Positions 36,980-45,528 of a stretch of DNA of 64,000 bases are shown piece by piece (within the stretch, counting starts at the first letter, position 1; each line of letters opens with the position of its first letter). Location: positions 4,836,001 through 4,900,000 of the forward strand of contig NZ_JAMLFW010000001.1 in the NCBI RefSeq assembly GCF_024256385.1. Direction: 5' to 3'. Both the position numbers and the translations under genes were made by a program. The DNA is from Anatilimnocola floriformis. Lineage in GTDB: Bacteria > Planctomycetota > Planctomycetia > Pirellulales > Pirellulaceae. Under the pieces are notes generated by a model. The model was not told where the DNA came from. It made no database searches and saw only the letters and a program-made list of their open reading frames with translations.

Positions 36980-37395
36980 TGAGCGCTGCCAAATCCCTCA
37001 CCCTCAAGCTCCTTGAAGGGCACCCGAATCAGGCCGCATTGCGGCCGAACATGCAGGCCACGGGCGAACCCGTTAAGCCCGATCTAGGCCCGCACGGCAG
37101 CGCATTGTGGGATGAGATCGTGCCGCAGCTTAGGGAGCAAGGCATTGCCACGAGCATTGATGCGGGCGCTCTGGAATCCCTTTGCTTCTGGTGGGATGTA
37201 TTCAAATCCTCGCAGGACAAGCTCGCAGCGGTGGAAGACATCACGGGCACCGATGCAAGCAGGGCTATGAATTTCATTAGCAAGGCTTTTGATAACTATC
37301 GCAGGCTTGCTCAGCAGTTCGGACTAACAGCACAGGCCCGCAATAGCGTGAGCAGCGCTCCCGTGGGCGATGATGCGGGGGATTTCTTCTCATGA
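36979..37395 (+). CDS. terS: Terminase small subunit, P27 type
   Basis: A 138-residue protein starting with LTLKLLEGHPNQAALRPN, the start of P27-type small terminase subunits, followed by HGSALWDEIVPQLREQG and ALESLCFWWDVF. It recognises phage DNA for packaging by the large subunit encoded two genes on. It overlaps the HNH gene by four bases. Confidence 0.88.
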   Translation: MSAAKSLTLKLLEGHPNQAALRPNMQATGEPVKPDLGPHGSALWDEIVPQLREQGIATSIDAGALESLCFWWDVFKSSQDKLAAVEDITGTDASRAMNFISKAFDNYRRLAQQFGLTAQARNSVSSAPVGDDAGDFFS

Positions 37396-37784
37396 CAGAA
37401 CTATGCTTACTAAATTTCGGTCTTACTTTCTATGGAGACAATATCGGAATGGATGATTACCACCCTGAGCTTCCTTCCGATCCGCCAAAGGAAACAAAAG
37501 CAAAGAAGCTATCCCAAGGTCCAAGCGCCCGCCGCAAACGGAAGCGTGAGCGAATGATGCGGCAGCATCCCTATTGCACATACTGCGGACTGAAGCTCAA
37601 TAACGAGAATTCTACGCTCGATCACATCAGGCCAATAAGCAGAGGCGGGACAAATCATGATGATAATCTTGTCTTGTCATGCAGAAAGTGCAACGCAGAA
37701 AAAGGCGATCAGCTACATCACAAGTGGCTTCGCAAGAAAAAGAATCGTATGAAGCGATTCGCAAAAGGAAAGGATGGAATTTGA
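37392..37784 (+). CDS. HNH endonuclease of the packaging module
   Basis: A protein of up to 130 residues with a basic N-terminal part (SARRKRKRERMM), Cys pairs CTYCG and CRKCN, and the HNH core STLDHIRPISRGGTNHDDNLVLSCRKCNAEKGD. HNH genes between the small and large terminase genes are common in HK97-like phages and support packaging cleavage. ATG 37392 overlaps the terS stop; an internal ATG (MDDYHPEL, 37449) may be the true start. Confidence 0.88.
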   Translation: MTELCLLNFGLTFYGDNIGMDDYHPELPSDPPKETKAKKLSQGPSARRKRKRERMMRQHPYCTYCGLKLNNENSTLDHIRPISRGGTNHDDNLVLSCRKCNAEKGDQLHHKWLRKKKNRMKRFAKGKDGI

Positions 37785-39345
37785 ATTAAACGGTTATGAT
37801 CCGTTCACGCACGATGGCAGTTTCTTCTATGATGAAGCTGCTGCTGAGAAGCCCCTCGCCTTCGCTGAAAAATGTCTCACTCACACTAAGGGCGAGTTTG
37901 CCCGAAAGCCTCTGATTCTTCACCCGCAGCACGCTGATTATGTCCGTGCATTGTTCGGTTTCAAGCATAAAGAAACTAAGCTCAGAAGATACAGAACCAC
38001 GCTTTACAGCGCTGCCCGTGGTAATGCCAAGACAACATTATCATCCCTGCTCGCTCATTATCTAACCTATTGCGATGGCGAAGGTGGTGCAGAAACCTAC
38101 CTATGCGCCAGCACCGCAAAGCAATCCGCAATCAATTTTGACATTATCAAACAGCAGGTAGTGCAATCCGCTAAGCTTAGAAGCAGGCTTGAGATAAATG
38201 AAAGCAGATCACGTATTCTGTACCGCAAGAATAATAGCTTTTGCTGCTCAGTTTCTTCGGAAGCAGGCGGCGCTCACGGGTGGAATACTCAGTGTTGCAT
38301 CTGCGATGAAGTTAAAAACTGGCGAGGCCAACAAGGTAGAGATTTCTGGGGAGCTATTGAAACTAGCATGGGCAAGCGGCGGCAGCCCCTGCTGTACATA
38401 TCAAGCACGCAAAGCTATGAACGTGAGGGAATTTGGTTCGATCTGTACACGTATGCTAAGCGGGTGAAGGAGAAACCCGATGTTGATTTCTCTTTCCTGC
38501 CCTTCATATTTGAACTTGATGCCAAGGATGATTGGACCAATTTAGAGCATATCAAAAAGGCGAATCCGCTCTGGGGAACTGGGGTTCAGCCTGATTATAT
38601 CAAGCGAATGGTGGCGAAGGCTCAGACAGTTGCCAGCTTTGAAAATGAATTCAAGCGGGAACATTGCAATCTGTTAGTTGAGCAGAACAATCGGTTTATC
38701 AAAATGCAGGATTGGTTCGCCTGCCCGCAGCATGATCTTGATGTTGCTAACGAATGGTGCGTTGCTGCTCTTGATACTTCCAGCACCAAAGACCTAACAG
38801 CGCTCGCATTGTACTGGCCTAAATCCAAATACCTGCGGGTATGGTTCTGGATACCGGGCGAAAGTGCCCGGCAGCGATCAATGCGGGATGGTGTTGATTA
38901 TGAATCGTGGATCAGGAACCCGCTTTGCAATATCACGTTCACGAAGTCCAAGCGAATCGAGCGTGACACGATAGTAAGCAAGATCATGGAGCTAAAGGGC
39001 AAATATAAACTCACTGGTATTGCCTTCGATCCGTGGGAAGGGCGGGTAGGTCTGGCTGATGATCTTCATAAAAAAGGCATCCGTATGATCGAACACGGGC
39101 AGAGTTATTCCGCTATGAATGCGCCCACGAAGCAGCTTGAAGTTCTTATTGCTACGCACGAATTGAACAAGGGCAATAACCCTCTGCTCGATTGGAACTT
39201 CTCTAATCTATGCGTGCAGGAGCATCCAAACGGGTTTATCAGGCCAGTAAAGCCGCAGGAGCAGGCCAAGCGTATTGATGGCTGCGTGGCAACGATCATG
39301 GCTTTAGGCATATCAAAAGCAATAACTCCTGTAACAATCACCTAG
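37774..39345 (+). CDS. terL: Terminase large subunit
   Basis: A 523-residue packaging motor. The ATPase part has the atypical Walker A SAARGNAKTT and Walker B CCICDEVKNW, with a STAKQSA coupling-type motif. The C-terminal nuclease part has AALDTSSTKDLTAL and GIAFDPWEG Asp residues fitting an RNase H-like site. Length and order are usual for the HK97/P27 group. It overlaps the HNH gene by 11 bases. Two-base and frame continuity across the gene look intact. Confidence 0.93.
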   Translation: MEFELNGYDPFTHDGSFFYDEAAAEKPLAFAEKCLTHTKGEFARKPLILHPQHADYVRALFGFKHKETKLRRYRTTLYSAARGNAKTTLSSLLAHYLTYCDGEGGAETYLCASTAKQSAINFDIIKQQVVQSAKLRSRLEINESRSRILYRKNNSFCCSVSSEAGGAHGWNTQCCICDEVKNWRGQQGRDFWGAIETSMGKRRQPLLYISSTQSYEREGIWFDLYTYAKRVKEKPDVDFSFLPFIFELDAKDDWTNLEHIKKANPLWGTGVQPDYIKRMVAKAQTVASFENEFKREHCNLLVEQNNRFIKMQDWFACPQHDLDVANEWCVAALDTSSTKDLTALALYWPKSKYLRVWFWIPGESARQRSMRDGVDYESWIRNPLCNITFTKSKRIERDTIVSKIMELKGKYKLTGIAFDPWEGRVGLADDLHKKGIRMIEHGQSYSAMNAPTKQLEVLIATHELNKGNNPLLDWNFSNLCVQEHPNGFIRPVKPQEQAKRIDGCVATIMALGISKAITPVTIT

Positions 39346-39349
39346 CGAA

Positions 39350-39366
39350 CAGCTAAATACGGCATG
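39350..39366 (+). promoter_or_regulatory. Start-proximal box CTAAATACGGC-ATG
   Basis: The ATG at 39364 is preceded directly by CTAAATACGGC with no Shine-Dalgarno sequence. Close variants precede the starts at 43043, 44316, 47578, 50570 and 50993. The hexamer is -10-like and lies five bases from the ATG, as in leaderless promoters. Confidence 0.5.
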
Positions 39367-40953
39367 TTCACATGGTTAAATAATATTGTCCGTGGCGTGT
39401 TGCAAGAGGGTGGTTACATTCGCTCGCCACAGGGAATCATACTCCCAGACGAGATGCAGGAACGCTATCGTGGCGGGGTTCAAGTTAATAAAGAAACATT
39501 CCTTGCCATCCCTGCGGTTAAGCGTGCCGTAGAAATCATCACAAACAAGGTAGCAAACTGCCGTTGTCACGTCCTAAAAATCCTCGCTTCCGGTGGCCGT
39601 GAATTTGATAAGAAACATGCAGCCTATAAGCTGCTCCGCAAGCGGGCGAATCCCTACCTTGCCGCCATCGAGTTTATCAAAACCCTCGTGCAGGATGCTA
39701 TTTGGGCAGGCAATGCGTATGCGTTCATTCAGAAGAAAGCGGGCGAACCGGATGCACTGTACATCCTTGATCCTGACACCGTTACCCCTGCTATTATCCA
39801 CACTGCAACCACGCAGCAGATGGTTTACGTGGTTCGCCGTGAAGGGCAAACTATTGCTCTTGATGCTTCGGAAGTAATTCATATTCGCTCGGCGCTCACT
39901 CGCTCCTGCGGCCTAGTGGGCATGCGCCTGATTGATCTTTGCCGGGAAAATATCTCCCTTCATATCTCAGAAGCCCGCTATGCAACGAAGTTCTTTGAGG
40001 CTGGCGGTATTGCTGATGCGTGGATCGAAGTGCCCGAAGGCGCTGTAGTTGATGAAGAGACATTAAAAGCCTTCAAGGTTTCATTGAATCGCCTGTTCAG
40101 CGGAATAGAAAACTCCCGATCTGCCGTTGCGCTCACGGGTGGTGCGAAGCTTAACAAGACTTACCTTAGCAATGGTGATTCCCAGCTATTGGAATCCCGC
40201 ACTTTTAGCCTGATTGACATTGCGAACCTATGCGGGATCGATCCTAGCTTCATCGGTGGCCAGACAAACACGAGCTATAGCAGCCTTGAGAGTATCAACA
40301 CCGCTGCATTATCTAATAGCTTCGGGCCTTGGCTGTCTGTTATCGAAGCAGAGTTTTCTTACAAGCTTCTGCGAACCGATGAACAAGATGATTATTACAT
40401 CGAATTTGATAGAAACGATCTGACAAAAGGCGATGCCACGGCGGAAACCGCTGTTGCTGTTATGCGGGTGAGCAACGCATTGCAATCGTGGGAAGAGTAC
40501 CGATTTGCCAATAACTTGCCTGTTGACAATAAGGAAACGGATACTTTTTGGCGTCCAAGCAACCTTGTTGATGCCTTTGCTGAGCCGCCAGCGCCCGCAG
40601 CTTCGCCATTTGGTGCCCCTCAACCCCCGCAAAACCCAGCCTCTGAGGACCAAACAGGGGCAAAAAGTGATGCGAGCGGCGAAGTAATCAGAGGAAAGCT
40701 TGCAGAAATCACGGAAAGAGAGCTTTCCAGATTGATAAATAGACTTCGCAAGGATGCACCAGCGAGCAAGGATGCTCTTTTTGCTTCTCATCATCACGTC
40801 TTCAGTGATGCACTGCCGGGCGCTGAGATGTTTATTGAGCGCTTATTCCTGCAAATTGGGGAAGAACTCGGGCAGGTTTTGCCAGAACAAAGGGCTGCGG
40901 TTTATGCCCGGTTAGATGCCAGAAAACTGGCAGGAGCAGTATGGAATCATTAG
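39364..40953 (+). CDS. Portal protein, HK97 family
   Basis: A 529-residue portal. Typical regions are KETFLAIPAVKRAVEIITNKVANC, LVQDAIWAGNAYAFI, DASEVIHIRS, and the GGAKLNKTYLSNGDSQLLESRTFSLIDIANLCGIDPSFIG stretch that marks HK97-type portals. The C-terminal 110 residues are Pro/Ala-rich then helical. It forms the dodecameric ring for DNA passage. It overlaps the protease gene by 13 bases. Confidence 0.93.
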   Translation: MFTWLNNIVRGVLQEGGYIRSPQGIILPDEMQERYRGGVQVNKETFLAIPAVKRAVEIITNKVANCRCHVLKILASGGREFDKKHAAYKLLRKRANPYLAAIEFIKTLVQDAIWAGNAYAFIQKKAGEPDALYILDPDTVTPAIIHTATTQQMVYVVRREGQTIALDASEVIHIRSALTRSCGLVGMRLIDLCRENISLHISEARYATKFFEAGGIADAWIEVPEGAVVDEETLKAFKVSLNRLFSGIENSRSAVALTGGAKLNKTYLSNGDSQLLESRTFSLIDIANLCGIDPSFIGGQTNTSYSSLESINTAALSNSFGPWLSVIEAEFSYKLLRTDEQDDYYIEFDRNDLTKGDATAETAVAVMRVSNALQSWEEYRFANNLPVDNKETDTFWRPSNLVDAFAEPPAPAASPFGAPQPPQNPASEDQTGAKSDASGEVIRGKLAEITERELSRLINRLRKDAPASKDALFASHHHVFSDALPGAEMFIERLFLQIGEELGQVLPEQRAAVYARLDARKLAGAVWNH

Positions 40954-41513
40954 TATTTTCAGGTCCGAATAGCATCACGATTGAGGATGGTATCGTGCGG
41001 GGATTGGCCGCAGTTTATTACGATGGCTCAGCAGACACAGAATGTCAGCCATATCCAGATGGAACCTTTGAGAGGATCGCACCGGGCGCATTTGATAATG
41101 CACTGAAACGTGGTGGCGATGTTATTGCTACCTTCGATCATAACCAGAAAAACCTGCTGGGCCGCACTCGCTCAAGTACCCTCAAGCTCACGCCAGGTGC
41201 TCGTGGTATTGAAGTGGAATTAAAACTTCCAGACACGCAACTTGGCCGTGATGTCAAGTGTCTTATTGAGCGTGGCGATTTGCACGGGTTTTCATTCACC
41301 GGCAAACCGGGAAAAACTGCCTTCGCTCGTGAGGCTGGCAAGCGGGTGCTGACAATACAGGACTTCCAGAGCATTGCTGAGATTGGCATTGTTGTTACCC
41401 CTTGGTATTCGGGCGCAAAGATCAAGCGAGGCTGGCACGAGGAAGAGGAAAAACGGTGGGAAGATTATCAAGACTCCCTGCGGAGAATCGAATTGGTGAA
41501 AAACCTAAAGTAG
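40941..41513 (+). CDS. Prohead maturation protease, HK97 family
   Basis: A 190-residue serine protease (U35/S78 type). Present are the GLAAVYYDGSADTE start, VIATFDHNQKNLLGRT with the catalytic His, GDLHGFSFTGKPGKTAF with the catalytic Ser region, and IAEIGIVVTPWYSGA. It removes scaffold and matures the capsid. It lies between portal and capsid genes, as usual. Confidence 0.92.
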   Translation: MESLVFSGPNSITIEDGIVRGLAAVYYDGSADTECQPYPDGTFERIAPGAFDNALKRGGDVIATFDHNQKNLLGRTRSSTLKLTPGARGIEVELKLPDTQLGRDVKCLIERGDLHGFSFTGKPGKTAFAREAGKRVLTIQDFQSIAEIGIVVTPWYSGAKIKRGWHEEEEKRWEDYQDSLRRIELVKNLK

Positions 41514-41581
41514 CTGCATAGATACAGGTGGAATTTCTCTAGCATGTGGAATTCTCCTTAAAAGTTTGAAAGTGTTATCGG

Positions 41582-41613
41582 GCCTGCAAGTGCGTATCGC
41601 TTGCAGGCTTTTT
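41582..41613 (+). terminator. Terminator before the capsid gene
   Basis: GCCTGCAAG (41582-41590) pairs with CTTGCAGGC (41600-41608), followed by TTTTT. It separates the packaging operon from the capsid gene. The remaining 85 bases to the capsid start should hold its own promoter; TATTTT lies at about 41690. Confidence 0.88.
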
Positions 41614-41699
41614 CGTTTTCATAATCAGCCACATAGATACCTTCGATCCAAGTATCAAGGCCCAAGCGCCTAGCACGTTTTGATCGTAGGTATTTTACA

Positions 41700-42956
41700 A
41701 TGAGTGATTTGAAACAACTTCAGGAAGAAAGAGCAGATATTATCCGTGGCTTGCAAGACTTGACAGCCACCGTTGAGAAGCGAGGCGGCGCATTCAGCGA
41801 AGATGAGAAAGAGCGGTTTGATAAAGACATGGCCCGTCAGGCTGATGTTGAAGGAAAGATTGATTCTATCCGCCGCAGCCAACAGGTTTTGGCATTGAAT
41901 AGCAAGGATGTGGAACATGTTGATCCAGCACGCAATTACTGCGCTGCGAAGAACATGGAAAAAGAGCAGCACTTTACTCGTGGCTGGCTTGCATATCATA
42001 GTGACCGCAAAGATTTGGTGAGGGATTCTCACCGTCAAGCAGCTTATGATCTTGGCTACAATCTGAGCGATCCTGAATTCGTTTTCAGAAATCAAGTTGT
42101 TGGCACTGACAACGTAGGTGGCTACCTGCGTCAGCCTAACCAGCTTGTTGGTCTTGAGAAGGCGCTGAAGTGGTTTGGTGGCATCACATCGGTTTGCGAT
42201 GTTGTTCCATCGAGCAACGGTTCGCCTACTTACATTGCTACGGTAAATGATACCGGCAATGTTGGCGCTGCCACGAACGAATTGGGCACCGCTGCAAACG
42301 TCTCGATTGCTGTTGGCAAGATTGATTTCAATTACCACAAGATCAGCACAGCGGTCTTTGAAGTATCGGAAGAATTGATAACCGATTCTGAATTCCCATT
42401 TGAGGATATGGTTGCTGAGCTTATGGGTGAGCGCCTCGCTCGTGCGATTGCTACTCATTCCACTACGGGCAACTTGACCAATAACAAGGGATTCGTAACT
42501 GAATCCGTATTTGGTCACACTGTAGCTACGCCTACCGCTCTAACGGTAGATGATTTTATTGATCTTGAAGCTAGTGTTGATCCAGCCTATAGGATCGATC
42601 CAAGCACACGCTATTACATGAACGCCAACACGTTCAGCTATTGCAAGAAGCTGGTTGATGATCTGGGCCGTCCATTGCTGATGCAAGATTATGCGAATGC
42701 TAACTTGCAGAAGATCAATGGCTATGAAGTCTTGATCTGCAATGACATCGCAGACATCGGTGCGGGTAACAAATCGGTATTGTTTGGCCCAGCCAGCAAG
42801 GTTCGTTATCGCCCGGTCACAAACGGCACAGGCATTAAGCGCCTCAGTGAGCTTTATGCTCTGAACAATAGCGTTGGCTTTACTTCTTTCCAGCGGTTCT
42901 CGCAACGCACGAAGCAGCCAAATGCTATGAAGCACTTGATCCACGCTCTATCGTAA
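41700..42956 (+). CDS. Major capsid protein, HK97 fold
   Basis: A 418-residue capsid precursor. The first 100 residues are a charged coiled-coil scaffold (delta domain), then a likely cleavage region, then the HK97 core with GGYLRQPNQLVGLEKALKWFGGITSVCDVVPSSNGSPTY, GKIDFNYHKISTAVFEVSEELITDSEFPFEDMVAEL and the C-terminal P-loop-like NSVGFTSFQRFSQRTKQP. It is flanked on both sides by terminators, so it is a separate, probably strongly expressed unit. Confidence 0.94.
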   Translation: MSDLKQLQEERADIIRGLQDLTATVEKRGGAFSEDEKERFDKDMARQADVEGKIDSIRRSQQVLALNSKDVEHVDPARNYCAAKNMEKEQHFTRGWLAYHSDRKDLVRDSHRQAAYDLGYNLSDPEFVFRNQVVGTDNVGGYLRQPNQLVGLEKALKWFGGITSVCDVVPSSNGSPTYIATVNDTGNVGAATNELGTAANVSIAVGKIDFNYHKISTAVFEVSEELITDSEFPFEDMVAELMGERLARAIATHSTTGNLTNNKGFVTESVFGHTVATPTALTVDDFIDLEASVDPAYRIDPSTRYYMNANTFSYCKKLVDDLGRPLLMQDYANANLQKINGYEVLICNDIADIGAGNKSVLFGPASKVRYRPVTNGTGIKRLSELYALNNSVGFTSFQRFSQRTKQPNAMKHLIHALS

Positions 42957-42981
42957 TAATATCCTAAAGACATGGGGTAGG

Positions 42982-43017
42982 AACCCCGCAACGTCCCTTA
43001 GCGTTGCGGGGTTTTTT
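42982..43017 (+). terminator. Terminator after the capsid gene
   Basis: AACCCCGCAACG (42982-42993) pairs with CGTTGCGGGGTT (43002-43013), followed by a T-run to 43017. A strong Rho-independent terminator. Confidence 0.93.
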
Positions 43018-43042
43018 CGTATCTGGCCTGAATAAATAAGGC

Positions 43043-43591
43043 ATGTTCACAAAGTTAATCACCGCTCCTGCGAGCTACCCCATCACATTATCAGAAGCCA
43101 AAGCTCACTTGAAGGTTGAGCATTCAGATGAAGACACGTTAATAACTTCATATCTCGATGCCGCCACGCAGTACGTGGAAACGCTATCGGGCCTGCACCT
43201 TGTTGCCCAAACATGGGAACAACATCAGCACGGGTTTTACTGCAACTGGTTATTAAAACTCCCGATTCAGAGCATCACGCATATCAAATACTACGATGGC
43301 GATAATGTCCTGCAAACTCTGGATTCTGCTGAGTACAGGCTGCAAGCTCCCTATAAGCAACGGGCATGGATTGAACCCGTGAACTCGTGGCCAAGCACTT
43401 ATTGCCGATCTGATGCCGTTCAAATCCGGTTTGTAGCTGGTTTCTCTGCCGTTCCTGAAAGAGCTAAGCAGGCGGTTCGCCTCGCTCTTGGGGTTTTCCA
43501 TGCTGAGCGCTCGGGCGAGATCGTAGGAACGATTAGCAAGCAGTTAGAAAACGGCATCAATAGGCTTTGCAATGGCCTGCGGGGGTACTAA
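43043..43591 (+). CDS. Head-tail connector, gp6-like
   Basis: A 182-residue protein beginning YPITLSEAKAHLKVEHSDEDTLITSYLDAATQYVETLSG, the characteristic N-terminus of HK97 gp6-like connectors (also annotated as DNA packaging protein). It forms the ring beneath the portal. Start ATG 43043 carries the ATAAATAAGGC box. It overlaps the next start by one base. Confidence 0.85.
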   Translation: MFTKLITAPASYPITLSEAKAHLKVEHSDEDTLITSYLDAATQYVETLSGLHLVAQTWEQHQHGFYCNWLLKLPIQSITHIKYYDGDNVLQTLDSAEYRLQAPYKQRAWIEPVNSWPSTYCRSDAVQIRFVAGFSAVPERAKQAVRLALGVFHAERSGEIVGTISKQLENGINRLCNGLRGY

Positions 43592-43908
43592 TGAGAATAG
43601 GAACCTACCGCCACCGGATCACGATACAGACACAAACCACGGCACGGGATGCAGCGGGGGCTCTTGTACCTGGTACTTGGGCCACGCACGCAACACGGTG
43701 GGCTAACGTCCATGCAATCGCAGGGGGCGAGGCCCCACAAGCTGCTCAGCTAAAAAATACCCGCAGCTATTCAATAGCAATGCGGTATCTGTCCACCGTT
43801 ACTGAGCAAATGCGAATCTCTTGGGATAGCAAGGTGCTGCAAATCATCAGCATCGTGCCGGATGAGACCAAAACAGAAATGGTAATTACTGCAACTGAGG
43901 TTAGATGA
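43591..43908 (+). CDS. Head closure (head-tail adaptor) protein
   Basis: A 105-residue beta-barrel protein. RIGTYRHRITIQTQTTARDAAGALVPGTWATHATRWANVHAI is the standard start of phage head-tail joining/closure proteins. ATG 43591 is chosen because it overlaps the connector stop (TAATG) and gives the family start; the open frame reaches 43567. It overlaps the next gene by four bases. Confidence 0.87.
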   Translation: MRIGTYRHRITIQTQTTARDAAGALVPGTWATHATRWANVHAIAGGEAPQAAQLKNTRSYSIAMRYLSTVTEQMRISWDSKVLQIISIVPDETKTEMVITATEVR

Positions 43909-44312
43909 ACGGAGTAACTGTAAGCTGGAAGAAACTAGAAAAAGAACTCAAGCAGTTTGATAAGAAAGTGCAGAAGAAAACCCTGATGCGCAACATGCGT
44001 AAGGGAATGAAGATTATCAAGGCTGAAGTAGAGGAGCAGGCCCCCGTAGGTGAGACGGGCGCACTTGCTGATAGTGTTAAAATCAAAGCTGGCAGGAAGT
44101 CCCGCACCAGCGCCAGCATCAAGGTGCAAATAGGCGAGGGAGATTTTAAGGGCGAAACGTGGTATGCCGCCGCAGTGGAATACGGCACGAGCAAGATGGA
44201 AGCAAACCCATTCATGCGCCGCTCGCTTGATAACAAGGGCGATGAAGCAAAGAACGTAGCGATGACAGGGATAGCAATTGACATCGAGAAACTAGCTGCC
44301 GTTGATAAATAA
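43905..44312 (+). CDS. HK97 gp10-like tail completion protein
   Basis: A 135-residue protein with a basic N-terminal coil (KKLEKELKQFDKKVQKKTLMRNMRKGMKIIKAEVEEQAPVGETGALADSVKIK in family style) and GETWYAAAVEYGTSKMEANPFMRRSLD, the hallmark of HK97 gp10 proteins. It connects head and tail. Confidence 0.9.
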   Translation: MNGVTVSWKKLEKELKQFDKKVQKKTLMRNMRKGMKIIKAEVEEQAPVGETGALADSVKIKAGRKSRTSASIKVQIGEGDFKGETWYAAAVEYGTSKMEANPFMRRSLDNKGDEAKNVAMTGIAIDIEKLAAVDK

Positions 44313-44315
44313 AGC

Positions 44316-44726
44316 ATGCTCGAAACATCGCTTTACAATTACCTTGCCGCTGAGACCAATATCACAGCCATAACCAGCACCCGAATTTATCAACACTTCA
44401 GGGACCAAAACGCAGCGCTCCCTGCAATCACGATCCGCACGATTAGCAAACCGCACATTCATAACTTGAGCGGTAGCGCTGGAGCATCACGGGCGAGGGT
44501 GCAAATAGACTCTTGGGCCGCTGATTTGGCCACCTGCTTGAGCCTCGCTGAGGAAGTTAGGCAATCATTACAGGGATTCAGGGGCGATATGAGCGGAACC
44601 ACTATAGGTTCGTGCCTGCTTGATAATGAAGTTCACTTGCACGAGCGGAATGATGGTGAGCAGTTCGGCACCTTTCATATTGCCAGTGATTTCCTGATTA
44701 TCTTCGATGAGGAAATACCTTCGTAG
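44316..44726 (+). CDS. Tail terminator/completion protein, DUF3168-like
   Basis: A 136-residue protein with the pattern LYNYLAAETNITAITSTRIYQHFRDQNAALPAITIRTISKPHIHNLSGSAGASRARVQIDSWA, typical of the DUF3168/gp17-like tail completion family. Its place between gp10-like and tail tube genes agrees. The start carries ATAAATAAAGC and shares bases with the preceding stop codon. Confidence 0.82.
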   Translation: MLETSLYNYLAAETNITAITSTRIYQHFRDQNAALPAITIRTISKPHIHNLSGSAGASRARVQIDSWAADLATCLSLAEEVRQSLQGFRGDMSGTTIGSCLLDNEVHLHERNDGEQFGTFHIASDFLIIFDEEIPS

Positions 44727-44733
44727 CTCCATA

Positions 44734-44763
44734 AATAACTTCACAATCATTTGTGAGGTTATT
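44734..44763 (+). promoter_or_regulatory. Hairpin directly before the tail tube start codon
   Basis: AATAACTTCACAA (44734-44746) pairs, with one G-T wobble, with TTGTGAGGTTATT (44751-44763) around a four-base loop. The stem ends two bases before ATG 44766 and replaces any ribosome site. It may control translation or mark an RNA processing site. Confidence 0.6.
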
Positions 44764-44765
44764 AA

Positions 44766-45164
44766 ATGGCAGTTGTAAAAGGAATGGGAACCACGATTAA
44801 GATGGGTTCCGATGTTACGGCACAAGTCTTGAGCATTAGCGGGCCTGCGTTTAGCTTGTCTGCGATTGATGCCACCAATTTGGCAAGCACCTGGAAAGAA
44901 TATGTTCCGGGCATCCATGATATTGGCGAGCTTACTTTTGAAATTCAATACAATGCGGGCGAAACCACGCATGCAGGTTTAACTACAGCCCACATTGCTA
45001 AGACAGTTAGCACTTGGACTCTGACATTCACGGACACGGGCGCTGCTACGTGGGCCTTCAGCGGGTTCATAACAGGCTTTGAACCGGGCGGAATGGAAGA
45101 GGATGGAATTGTAACTGCATCGGTAACGGTTCAGGGTACAGGTGCGATCACAATTACTCCGTAG
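44766..45164 (+). CDS. Major tail tube protein
   Basis: A 132-residue beta-rich protein (GMGTTIKMGSDVTAQVLSISGPAFSLSAIDATNLASTWKEYVPGIHDIGELTFEIQY in its first half; SGFITGFEPGGMEEDGIVTASVTVQGTGAIT at the end). The pattern and position directly before the chaperone pair identify it as the tail tube subunit of siphovirus type. A hairpin abuts its start. Confidence 0.85.
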   Translation: MAVVKGMGTTIKMGSDVTAQVLSISGPAFSLSAIDATNLASTWKEYVPGIHDIGELTFEIQYNAGETTHAGLTTAHIAKTVSTWTLTFTDTGAATWAFSGFITGFEPGGMEEDGIVTASVTVQGTGAITITP

Positions 45165-45180
45165 GATACTACCATAGAGC

Positions 45181-45528
45181 ATGAGTATTAAACAGCAAAT
45201 CCTAGCTGCCAATGATCTGCGGCTAGAAAAACTTGAAATCCCTGAATGGAATGTCAACTTGTGGGTGCGTGCGTGGGATGGTTCCGCACGCTCACGGCAC
45301 GAGGACAGAGCAAGGGCATTATCAAAGGGAGCAAGCACCCGATTCCTGCGAGAACATATCGTTGCCATTTCGGTATGTGATGAGGAAGGCAGGCTTGTCT
45401 TTGATGAAGACAAAGACCTTGAAGCGCTCAGCAAAAAGTCTTCTGCGATCCTTGATCGGATCGTGGCGGCGGCGCTCAAGGTGAATGCTATTACTGCTGA
45501 TGATCTGAATGATCTAAAAAAAAGCTAG
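45181..45528 (+). CDS. Tail assembly chaperone, short (unshifted) form
   Basis: A 115-residue protein (starts MSIKQQILAANDLRLEKLEIPEWNVNLWVRAW) comparable to lambda gpG: acidic, ending ADDLNDLKKS. It sits between tail tube and tape measure. The last codons contain eight A (45516-45523) in the frame CTA AAA AAA AGC TAG, a slippery site for -1 frameshifting into the downstream domain. The start carries the ACTACCATAGAGC box. Confidence 0.85.
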   Translation: MSIKQQILAANDLRLEKLEIPEWNVNLWVRAWDGSARSRHEDRARALSKGASTRFLREHIVAISVCDEEGRLVFDEDKDLEALSKKSSAILDRIVAAALKVNAITADDLNDLKKS

